NCBI RefSeq assembly: GCF_949628215.1
Contig: NC_134276.1
Coordinates: 32,490,226 to 32,554,225, forward strand
DNA length: 64,000 bases
Reading direction: 5' to 3'
Source: Phalacrocorax aristotelis
Taxonomy: Eukaryota; Chordata; Aves; Suliformes; Phalacrocoracidae
Below the pieces are notes generated by a model that worked only from the letters and a program-made list of their open reading frames with translations, was not told the DNA's origin and did not search any database. A program made the position numbers and the translations under genes. Numbering within the stretch: the stretch's first letter is position 1; each line of letters begins with the position of its first letter. This document shows, one piece after another, positions 33,501-45,500 of this stretch.

Positions 33501-36500
33501 TGCCATGTCGCCACAGGACTTGTTTTTCGAGACCCAGGGTAGTGTTCCGGGCAGTGGCGTGGGGGACAGGATATGTTTCCAGCCAGCCAGTCATTGTTTC
33601 TACCATTGTAAGCACATGGCGCTTGCCTTGGCGGGTTTGTGGGAGTGTGATATAGTCAATTTGCCAGGCCTCCCCATATTTATATTTCAGTCACCATATC
33701 CCATACCAGAGAGGCTTTACCCGCTTCGCTTGCTTGATTGCAGTGCATGTTTCATATTCATGGATAACCTGTGCAATAATATCCATGGTCAGTCAAGTCC
33801 ACCCCTCGATCACGAGCCCACCTGTATGTTGCATCTCTCCCTTGATGGTCTGAGGTGTCATGGGCCCACCGAGCTAGAAGTAGTTCACCCTTATGTTGCC
33901 AGTCCAGATCCACCTCAGCCACTTCAATCTTGGCAGCCTGATCTACCTGCTGGTTGTTCCAATGTTCTTCAGTGGCCCGACTCTTGGGGATGTGAGCATC
34001 CACAAGACGTACCTTTACAACCAGTTTCTCTACCCAGGCAGCAATATCTTGCCACAAAGTGACGGCCCAGATGGGTTTGCCTCTGCGCTGCCAGTTGCTT
34101 TGCTTCCACTGCTGCAGCCAGCCCCACAAGGCATTTGCCACCATCCAGGAGTCAGTATAAAGATAGAGCACTGGCCACTTTTCCCGTTCAGCGATGTCTA
34201 AGGCCAGCTGGATGGCCTTTACTTCTGCAAACTGGCTCGATTCACCTCCTCCTTCAGCAGTTTCTGCTACTTGTCGTGTAGGACTCCATACAGCAGTCTT
34301 CCATCTCCGGTGCTTCCCCACAAGGCGACAGGACCCATCAGTGAACAGGGCATATTGCTTCTCATCTTCTGGCAGTTTGTTATACAGTGGGGCTTCTTCA
34401 GCACGTGTCACCTCCTCCTCTGGTAATAATCCAAAATCTTTGCCTTCTGGCCAGTCCATAATCACTTCCAAGATTCCTGGGCGACTGGGGTTTCCTACTC
34501 GAGCCCGCTGGGTGATCAGTGCGACCCATTTACTCCACGTAGCATCAGTTGCATGGTGTGTAGAGGGGATGTTTCCTTTGAACATCCAGCCCAGCACTGG
34601 CAGTCGGGGTGCCAGGAGCAACTGTGCCTCAGTACCAACCACTTCTGAAGCACCTCGAACCCCTTCATATGCTGCCAATATATCTTTTTCAGTTGGAGTA
34701 TAGCAGGCTTCGGACCCTCTGTATCCCTGACTCCAAAACCCTAGGGGTCAACCTCGGGTGTCCCCATGTGCTTTCTGCCAGAGGCTCCAGGTAGAGCCAT
34801 TCTCCCCGGCTGCAGTGTAGAGCACGTTTTTTACATCTTGTCCTGGCGGGACTGGCCCAAGAGCTACTGCATGGACTATTTCTCGTTTAATCTGTTCAAA
34901 GGCTTGTCATTGCTCAGGGCCCCATTTGAAATCATTCTTTTTCCGGGTCACTTGATAGAGAGGGCTTACGATCAGACTGTAATTTAGAATATGCATTCTC
35001 CAAAAACCCACAACGCCCAAGAAAGCTTGTGTTTCCTTTTTGCTAGTTGGTGGAGGCATGGCTGCTATTTTGTTGATCACATCCATTGGAGTCTGACAAC
35101 GGCCATCTTGCCATTTGATTCCTAAGAACTGGATTTCTCGTGCGGGTCCCTTCACCTTACTTTGTTTTATGGCAAAACCAGCTTTCAGAAGGATTTGGAC
35201 TATCTTCTCTCCTTTCTCAAAAACTTCTTCCGCTGTGTTGCCCCACACAATGATGTCATCAATGTATTGAAGGTGTTCTGGAGCTTCTCCCTGTTCCAGT
35301 ACAGTCTGAATCAGTCCATGGCAAATGGTAGGACTGTGTTTCCACCCCTGGGGCAGTCGATTCCAGGTGTACTGGACGCCCCTCCATGTGAAAGCAAACT
35401 GTGGCCTGCACTCTGCTGCCAGAGGGATTGAGAAGAATGCATTAGCAATATCAACTGTGACATACCACTTGGCTGCCTTTGACTCCAGTTCGTATTGAAG
35501 TTCTAGCATGTCTGGCACAGCAGCACTCAACAGTGGCGTGACTTCATTCAGGCCACGGTAGTCTACTGTTAGTCTCCACTCTCCATTAGACTTCCGGACT
35601 GGCCATATGGGACTGTTAAAGGGTGAGTGGGTCTTACTGATGACTCCTTGGCTCCTCAGTTGGTGAATGAGTTTATGGATGGGAATCAGAGAGTCTCTGT
35701 TGGTGCGATATTGCCGCCGGTGCACTGTTGTGGTAGCAATTGGCACCTGTTGTTCTTCGACCTTCAGCAACCCCACCACAGAAGGGTCCTTCGAGAGACC
35801 GGGCAAGGTAGACAGCTGTTTAGTTTCCTCCGTCTCCAAGGCAGCTACACCAAAAGCCCACTTGTACCCTTTTGGGTCCTTGAAATACCCTCTCCTGAGG
35901 TAGTCTATGCCAAGGATGCACGGAGCCTCTGGGCCAGTCACAATGGGGTGCTTCTGCCACTCATTGCCAGTTAGGCTCACTTCGGCCTCCAATACAGTTA
36001 GCTCTTGGGATCCCCCTGTCACTCCAGCAATGCTGATGGGTTCTGCCCCTATATAGTTTGATGGCATTAAGGTGCACTGTGCGCCGGTGTCCACTAAAGC
36101 TTTATACTCCTGTGGGTCGGACGTGCCAGGCCATCGGATCCACACAGTCCAGTAAGCCCGGTTATCCCTTTCCTCCACCCGGCTGGAGGCAGGGCCCCTC
36201 TAGTCCTGATCATGGCAGTCACAACTCACTTCCTGTAAATGTGAATCAGGAGTCCCTCTATTACACTTAGAAATAAAATCAGCACTTCTACTCCTCTGTC
36301 TGGGGACTTGCTCACTGGAAACTGGGACAGCAGCTTTCCTGGAAGAGCTTCCCTGAGTGACTGTTCTTCCTTGCAGTTCATGCACTCGTGCCTGTAGGGT
36401 TGAGATAGGCTTGCCATCCCACCTCATCATGTCCTCTCCATGGTCACACAGGTAGAACCATAGGGCGGCCCGTGATGTGTATCCCCTTCTTTGAGCCAAA

Positions 36501-39500
36501 GGACGCTTATTCCTAACAGCTGAGACACTGCTCTGTCGAGGTGGGGAGTAGGACAGATCTTCTTTGAGTTGCTGGACCTCTTGCGATAGTTTCTCAACAG
36601 CAGAGACGAGCAAGGAGGAGATATTTGTTTCATAATCCTGGAGTCTATCAATCACCTCCACCAGCACTGGTGTCTCGTCATCTTTCCAGGACATCACTGC
36701 CAATGAGTTTGCATACGAGGATGGTGCGCTCCGTACAAACTTCCGCCACATGGGTCGTGTGCACTCGGCTTCATCTGGATCTTTGGATGACCATTGATCA
36801 TCCAGGTCACCATAAATCACCTCAAGCACAGCTAATTCCCTTAGATACTGGATGCCTTTCTCCATGGTCATCCATTTTCCTAGGTGAAATACAATATCTT
36901 CTTTGAAGGGGTACCTTTCTCTCACTCCGGACAGGAGTCGCCTCCAGAGGCTGAGGGCTTGTGTTCCTTTTCCAATTGTTTTATCAATGCCCCCTTCCCT
37001 AGAGAGGGATCCCAATTGTTTGGCTTCCTTCCCCTCTAGTTCCAGGCTACTGGCCCCATTATCCCAGCAATGGAGCAGCCAGGTGGCAATGTGCTCACCT
37101 GAACGACGGCTATAATCTTTTCACATATCTCGCAACTCGCTTAAGGACAGGGATCGGGTGGTCTCTATTTCATTTATGACTTCTTCCTCCTTTCCCCGTG
37201 ATGGCCCTGCTCTTTCATCATCTCATTCTAAACGAGTTGATGTCCGCTTCCAATATTTCATCTTGTGTATGGGGGCAACTGATACTGGTACGGGTTTATT
37301 TTCTGAGCCCGCTCCAGTACTTGTTGTGGGGGTTTGAGTGGCTGCAGTGCCTGTCCTCAGGGCTGGATTGTCTACAGTGCCAGTCACTTTGCATTTCAAT
37401 CCAGAGACATTCTCTTCCCCCTGGGGGCACTGAATACTGTTGAGCAGGGCTCCGTATGCATGGGCCAGGCCCCAGCATGTTGCAGTTATCTGTGTCTCTC
37501 TGGAGTTCCCAGCGTAACAACATACTTTCTCCAAATATTCTACTAGTTTTTTAGGATTCTGCACTTGTTCGGGGGTGAAACTCCAAAACACCGGGGGTGC
37601 CCACTGCCCTAGGGATTTGCCCATGCTATCCCACATGCCCTGCCACTCGTAACTATCAAGCCTCGGGGCAGATTTCTGGGTGATATTCTTAAGTTGCCCA
37701 GTCAAAACCAAAACAACATGCCCAAAAACTAACAATAAGTGCACCTTAACCACCCAAGGATGTTCAAGATACAAAAAGTTGTTGTAACAAAGGCACAGAC
37801 ATCATAGAACAAAGTTGCAACAGTATTATTCTGTATTTCCTCCATATAAAATCTCTCAGAGGAGGAGGTATAATTGCTAATTGCCTCAACAAGGTGGTAT
37901 CCGAAGTACAGTAACGGTTTCAGCAAAAACCCCAAATACCAGATAAAGCTGAAAACGAGTGTTTGTATAACAAATCTTGTAGGCAAAACATTACTAATCA
38001 CAGCAGAACACAACAGAGTAAACAAACCAACACCGATCTTTAACACCAACTGCAAAAAGGACAACATGGTGCTGTGACCAGCAGCTGTTGTTATCTCCAA
38101 CCCTTGAGCCCCACGTTGGGCGCCAAAAAGACTGTCGTGGTTTAGCGGCAGCTCAGCCCCACACAGTCGCTCGCTCGCTCCCCACTGGTAGATGGGGGAG
38201 AGAATCAGAAGGGTAACACTCGTGGGTTGGGATAAGAACAGTTTAATAATTAAAATTAAAAGAAAACAACAGAAATGCAATGTAAAGGAGAACAACGAGA
38301 GGCGCAAAGCCCCGGGGGAGGGGGGAAGGGAGGGGAGAGGGGGAACGAACCGCCGAAACAAACCGCACGCGCCGCAGCCACGCGCCACGCGCCACCCGCC
38401 GACCCGACGCCGCGCCGCCTCCGCGCTGCCACTGCCCCCCCCCAATATACCGGCCATGGTGTCACATGGTATGGAATGAACCTGCCATTGGCCAGTCGGG
38501 GTCAGCCGCCCCCACCATGGCCCTGCCCCTCCCAGCCCCCCCTGCCACGCCACGCGGCAGAGCGCGGGAAGCTGGAAAGGTAGCCGACCCCCACAGTGAG
38601 GAGAATTAACCCCTTCTCAGCCAAAACCAGCACATTAAAGAACAGAGTATGTAATTAAAATGAGGCATCTCTTCCTCTTCAAAAGCATTTCCCCAATCAT
38701 ACCCTCCCAGTTTGAAACCAACACTGCAGCAAAGGTGCCAGCATTCCCTTGGCCAATATAATTTACAGGATGATTGAGGATGTGTCTCAGATGACTGAAA
38801 ATTTTTAATGGTGCCTATGCCTGGTCTTTCTCTGTTGTTCTTGGCTCCTATTCATTTTATGCCCACCCCAAAATTTTATTAGTCTTCTGCTGTCTCTACT
38901 AGCATCTTCTGATCCTTTCCTTCAGTTCTCACAAACCTTGATTACCTTCCTTGCTCTTTTCCACCTCCACAAGTCAACTCACACATCCATCTCCTTTGCT
39001 GTACCAAAATAAATCTCCCTCCTCCATCATTTCCTCACCACTGTCATTCTTCACTTTCTTGTACACAGGAGCCCCAAGAAATCATGAAGAACAACTGAAG
39101 TACATTCAGTGCAGAGAGAGCATGTGGTGGTTTCTACCAAGTCACTCATGTGAACATGCAAACTGAAAATTTTTCAGGGGCTACAAACTGGCCACTTTTT
39201 TTCCATGGCTATAAATTGGGCAAGATATATGAAGAAAATGTAAAGATGATGTGAGAATGAAAGGAAAGGAAAAGGGAAAGGGAAAGGGAAAGGGAAAGGG
39301 AAAGGGAAGACACAAACAGTACCTCCCAACAAATTTTAAAGGTTACAATCTAGCAAAAAAGAAGCAATTGAAAATTAGCATCTCATAAGAAGAATTATCA
39401 AACTAATTACAGGTGCTACTCCTGCAAAAGTTGGAAAGCAAAAACCTAAACCAAAGGAAATGCTTTGTCCTTACAGCACACTCATTGCATGTAGCATCCA

Positions 39501-42500
39501 TCAGAAGTCCCAGACTCGGGAGCACCTACAACAGAGTCTTTTGTAGCTGCCCCTGGGGCAGTATTGACCATTGCTGATGATGGGTAAAAAGACCAAGAAT
39601 CACAGAATGGTAGGGTTTGGAAGGGACCTCTGGAGATCATCTTGTCCAACCCCCCTACTTGAGCAAGAACACCTAGGGCAGGGGGCACAGGACCGCATCC
39701 AGGTGAGTTTTGAACATTTCCACAACCTCTCTGGGCAGCCTGTTCCACTGCTCTGGCACCCTCACAGGAAAGAAGTTTTTCTTCATATTGAGGTGGAAAT
39801 TCCCGTGTTCCAGCTTGTGCCCATTGCCCCTTGTCCTCTTGTTGGGCACCACTGAAAAGAGTCCAGCCCCATCCTCTTGACACCCACCCTTCAGATATTT
39901 ATAAGTCAGTCTTCTCTTCTCCAGGCTGAACAAACCCAAGTCTCTCAGCCTTTCCTCATAAGGGAGATGCTCCAGCCCCCTGATCATCTTGGTAGCTCTC
40001 TGCTGAACTTGCTCAAGCAGTTCTGCATCCTTCTTGAACTGGGGGGTCCAGAACTGGACACAGTACTCCAGATGTGGTCTCACCAGGGCAGAGTAGAGGG
40101 GGAGGATAAACTCCCTCGACCTGCCGGTCACACTCCTTTTAATGCATCCCAGGATACCCTTGGCCTTCTTGGCCACAAGGGCACATTGCTGGCTCAGGGT
40201 CAGCTTGCTGTCCACCAGCACTCCCAGATCCTTCTCAGCAGAGCTGCTTTCCAGCAGGTCAACCCCCAACCTGTACTGGTGCATAGGGTTGTTCCTCCCC
40301 AGGTGCAGGACCTTGCACTTGCTCTTGTTAAACTTCATCAGGTTCCCCTCAGCCCAGCTCTCCAGCCTGTCCAGGTCTCACTGGATGGCAGCACAGCCTT
40401 CTGGCGTATCAGCCACTCCTCCCAGCTTGGTATTGTCAGCGAACTTGCTAATCATGTGCATTATCAGAGTTTCCCATTTACCCCCATTCATTGCTCCTCT
40501 GACACCTCAGCTGTGTCAATCCAGTTCCTTAGTTTTCCTTACTCTCAATTCAACAAATGTCTACACCAAATTGGAATTAAATCCGAATTGATGCACAAAA
40601 GTGCAGACAGCAGGCTAGCCAGGGCAGCAGGCAAATTGGTGCAGGGGAGCTAAGCATCCAGTTTGCTTCTTGGATGGGTTTTCCAAACAATGCTGAGCCA
40701 TGCGATGCTGTTGCTACCCTGCCAATAGTGTCTGAGATGGCTACACTGGGACTAGCTCAGCCATTTGTATAGCTCATTGCAGTAATATATCCAGGGGCCA
40801 AATGCTTTACCATTTATTGTTCTAATGTCTTAATTAAAAGAATGGGTGAGTTTTCTGTATGATTTTGCAGACATGTTCTCTCTGAGAAATGAGCAAGGTA
40901 AACAGCTGGCAGCTGATACATGCCTGGAAACATGGTTCCCTAAGTTGAATATAACATTCCTAGTGCAGCTGCACCAGAAAGAAAAAAACCGAACCCTATT
41001 GTCTGGCAACTCCATGCTGTATGTCTTCAAAAATGCATCCAATCCATGTTGACCTTTTTCACATTGTAAATTCATGCCTAGTTTTCTGCTTACTCTCACC
41101 CCTAGATCTTTTGGTATTATTGGTTCTAAAGTTTCAGTCTTTTATGGAATATGTTGGCTTCTGATTTTATTATTGTAAAAGATTTAATTTTACCAAGAAG
41201 AATCTCATTTTCTTATTTTCCTCCCATTCCTAATCTCTGTATTGCTGCTTCAAATTGACTTATATTCAAACCCCTTCTGGCATTTATTTCCTCCCTGACT
41301 AAAGTCATCAACGAATACAATCACTACAAAGACTGGTCTGATCTTCATTAATTTTCCAAATACCCTCAGGGAAAACAACTCTCAGCAGACTTGAAAACAT
41401 GTAACATAATAACCAGCTAAACATACCTATTATACTAGAAATACTATCTCAGAAAAGGTTATTTTCCTGTCTCTGTTCTTGATTTACAAATTTATGTGCA
41501 GAAGTCATTCTAAACATTTCTTAAATACACAGGTTTCATTTCCAGCAGTAGCAGAATGCTATGATACGACACAGGGAACATTAAACTGCTTGTTACAAGT
41601 GGTCTCTTAAGTTGAAAACATATGCTTTGATTATTTTCAAAATACTTATTAAATGTTAGAAAGAATATATTTCTTTCCTCATTAAAAAATGATTTTGGAA
41701 ACTTTTCAGGTCATTCTCTGGCAACCTGTTGAGGTTCAAAACATCAAGAAGGACAGGGAAGTCCATTTCTATGCCAGGGCATCCAGCATAAGTAGCATAA
41801 AAGCTCAGTTAAGGCAACTGACCATCCAACATAGGTATGTATTTTTTATTTGTTGTCATGAATGTTGTTTAAAGTTGTTTGTCATTTATTTAACAGGAGG
41901 TTGTGCTCTTTTTTTGTTATTCAGAGTCTTAATGGAAGATGTTCAAGGACTTATTGAAAAACAGACTATCAATGATACAGTCAACCCACGCAGATCTTCA
42001 TCATATTACGAAAACTACCATTCGATGAAAGAAGTAAGATTTCTTTGTTGTAATCCTTTGTAGATTCAAGGGGGGAAATTTGTCTCATGGCTGAGAATGG
42101 AGATAGGGAAAGAAATCAACAGGTAAATAATTACCATTGTATTGCTCAACCACTGAGAGTGGTGTTTACTGTAATGCCTTCATAGAGAAAGAAAGAAGCA
42201 CCAGAAAAAATCTCATGTATTGCCTCAATCTGCCATCTAAATGCAGTCAATACAGAAGAAAAATGAAGTCACAAAACAACATATAAATATTTAGAACATG
42301 AAATGAATAATAATTTAACGAAATAGAACTAAAGAGGAATTTCAGTAATATACTCAGACTGTATTGTGACTGTATCTTGCTGTTTGTTTTAAGAGAAATT
42401 AAAGTCAGGCAAGTGGGCTGAATTGCTAGTTTTTCTTTCCCATCAGCAAAAGAGGCAGGGTTTTGGGAGGAAGAGTGAATTTAAGTCTAGACCACTTTCA

Positions 42501-45500
42501 GAGATGAAAGAAAACAATAGGGGGAAGAAGTATTTACTAACTCCATTCTTGCAGATATATCGTTGGATGGAAGAAGTAGTGAGAGTCCATTCTGACCTCC
42601 TCCAGAAAATATATATTGGATCATCATATGAAAAACGACCACTTTATGTTCTGAAGGTACATCTGTGACTTACTGCAAAAACTTTCCAAGTACCAATGTA
42701 AGCAAGTGATGGGGTTTGGCCAGAACACTTTCTTTTAGATATACTTATACGCATATTTTTGTGTTCTTTAGAAGCTTCCTAAGTTCTTCTAGAAAGGTGC
42801 ATTACCTTTGCAAAGGCATTTGACCACATTAGGTTCCTTGCTGGGTCACAGAAGTTACCACATCTAGGCCAAGAAATACCAGCAGGGTGGTTACCCTCCT
42901 CTGTTGACTATGAAGCCAATCTAGTTTGTTTCCCTGAATAGTTGGTGATCTACCCACTTGACCTCAGGTCTTGCTGTATAGTCTTGGTGTCTATGTTAGG
43001 AGCTTGCTGCAAGCAGTCTGAATGTGGCTCTCTGACTGCATGCGAACATAACTGACAGAAGTATCCTGGCCCGGGATCAGTCTAAGCTCTCCCTACAAGA
43101 CAGATGCTTCTTCTTCTGTCTTGGCTACCCTTTTCACTTCTACTTTTATGTGGTACACTTTACAACGGTGACATTTTAATACAATTTCTCTTTTGTCAGC
43201 TTTCTAAAAGCCAGCAGAAATCCAAAAATGCCATATGGATTGACTGTGGTATCCACGCCAGAGAATGGATTTCTCCTGCTTTTTGCCTATGGTTCATAGG
43301 CCATGTGAGTGATAATCACATCTTATTACCATTTTCAAAAAATCTTTATGCCATTTACCTTCTCCTATGTACCCTAAGGTCCATCAAGTCTTAACCCATT
43401 TACTTCCACAACACCAACACGAGATTTGCGTCTAAGCTGCATATGTAGCAGTGAGTGTGTGTGCATGTATGTGTGTCAGTAGACAGAGGGGTGTGTGAGA
43501 GAGAGAGAAGGTCATATGGATCAAATGCAAAAGAGCTCAGATGTATTCTCAAGTATGAAAGAAACTTCAAAGTATGTGCAGCAAATTCAACAGACATTTA
43601 CCGTTATGAACAGTTGGGGATGGAGAGGGCATGCCAGGAAAAGCAAGTATTTGGTTATCTACTAGGGCGAAGTCTATACTGCCACAAGGAATTATCTTGG
43701 CTCTGGGTCATGCCATACACGGTGCCTCACGCCATATTATTCCAGCTAGTACTGCCTGGAGTAGATCAGAGGACACCCAGAACAAGCTCAAGCTCTCCTA
43801 CAACACTTGGCTTTTCCCTACATGCCTTCCTAAAGCAACAGATACCCCACGCTTGTGTGCTCCAGGCATGGCATGGCTCCACACCAGCATGCATACCAGC
43901 AATCTCTTCTTAGCACTTGCTGTGACGTGTCACCTGCTGCTGTGTCTGCTGCCACTGCTTCTCTGCCTCCTGCCTCTGCATTTTCTATTTGTGCTCCTGC
44001 TTTTTACTGGACCTGCCTCATTCTTTGAATGAGGCCACCCAAGCCACCTTCTTCTGAAGGTACCATCCATGCTAGACACACTCTCATTTCAGACCTCTAG
44101 AACATGGCCAACAATTGCCATCCACAGACATAGTACCAGTTGTCATGGTTTTAGCTGGGATAGAGTTAATTTTCTTCACTCTAGCTGGCATAGTGCTGTG
44201 CTTGGAACATAGCATGAAAAAAATGTTGAGATAACACACAGATGTTTTGGCTGTTGCTGGGTAGCGCTTGTACTAGTCAAGGACATTTCCAGCCTCCCAT
44301 GCTCTGCTGGGTGCACAAGAAGCCGGGAGGGGAGGGGGCACAGCTAAGAGAGCGGATTCAAACTGACCAAAGGGATATTCCATAACATGTAACGTCATGC
44401 CCAGTATGGTAACGGGGAGGAGCTGGCCGGGGGAGGGAGGCAGCAATCGTGGCTCAGGGACGGGCAGTGTCGGTCGGCGGGTGGTGAGCGGCTGTATCAT
44501 TTGTGTTTCTGTGGGTTTTTTTACCTTTTTTTTTCCTTCCGCTTCCATTTTATTATATTAACGTTGTTGTCATTATTATAATAATCATTATTATAATTAT
44601 TATTTTATTGTAATTATTAAACTGTTCTTATCTCAACCCACAAGTTCTTTTGCTCTTCCGATTCTCTTCCCCAACCCCAGGGGTGGGGGGGAGTGAGCGA
44701 GCGGCTGCGTGGTGTTTACTTGCCAGCTGAGGCTGAACCACGACAGTCAGTTTTGGCACCCAATGTGGGGCACGAAGGGTTTGAGATAATAACAGTTGCA
44801 GGTCACAGCATTGATTCATCTGCTCTCAATATTAGTTTGTCCAGTCTTTACCAAGCCGATTGTAAAGTACATGTTAAAAATTGCTGTTGGTTTTTGCAGT
44901 TTGCTGTGCTCTGCAGTGATTAGAGATATTTTGCCTAGGAGATTTGTTATTAAAACACTGGCCTTGACCGTTATCGGTTATTTAGGTCTTGCATGGAAGC
45001 CGTTACTGTATTTCAGCTACCACCTCATGGAGACAATTAGCAATTATACCTCCTCCTATGAGAGGTTTTTTATGGAGGCAATACAGAATGGCACCTTAGC
45101 TACCATCTTATATAATGTCTTCTCCTTCATTACAAAAACTTTTCAGTATGTTGAACATCCTTGGGTAGTCAAGATACATCTGTTGGTATTGCTTTGGCAG
45201 GTGGTGTCAGTTCTGTCTAAGGTTAATAAGCAAGTTAAGAATATAATGCAGAGATCTGCCCCAAGGCTTGATAGCTATGCGTGGCAGGGTATGTGGGACA
45301 GTATGGGCAAATGCCTAAGACGGTGGGCACCCCCTGTGATGTGGGACTTCACCCTGAACAAGTGCAGAATCCTGAAAAGTTAGTAGAATATTTGGAGGAA
45401 GTATGTTGTCACCCTGGCAATTCCAGAGAGATACAAATCACTGCCATGTGCTGGGGCCTGGCTCATGCCTATCGAGCCCTATTTAACACTATTCAGTACC

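Larger units (their letters stand above)
32114..38634 (-). mobile_element. ERV-1: full-length ERVL-like LTR retroelement, antisense in CPB2 intron 2
   Basis: The order on the minus strand is LTR, primer site, gag, protease-RT-RNase H-integrase, polypurine tract, LTR. Terminal bases are TGTGCTGG and CCACGACA, flanked on both sides by the 5-bp target duplication TTAAA (32109-32113 and 38635-38639). RT motifs ([26 protein letters not shown]) look ERVL/spuma-like. No env is present: only about 340 bases separate integrase from the 3' LTR. The two LTRs differ at only some 15-20 places, so insertion is fairly recent. Coding parts carry stops and frameshifts, so this copy is not intact. Confidence 0.95.

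Noticed and set aside
33505-34062. 185-codon plus-strand ORF opposite integrase/RNase H
   Set aside because: Antisense shadow of the ERV-1 pol frame, which carries all the catalytic motifs.
38106-38125. Possible tRNA-Lys gene
   Set aside because: Only the 3' end complement is present, next to an LTR: a primer-binding site, not a folded tRNA gene.
43455-44032. Overlapping ORFs of 152 and 133 codons in CPB2 intron 6
   Set aside because: No family resemblance, no splice context, and flanked by GT/GA-rich repeat sequence.
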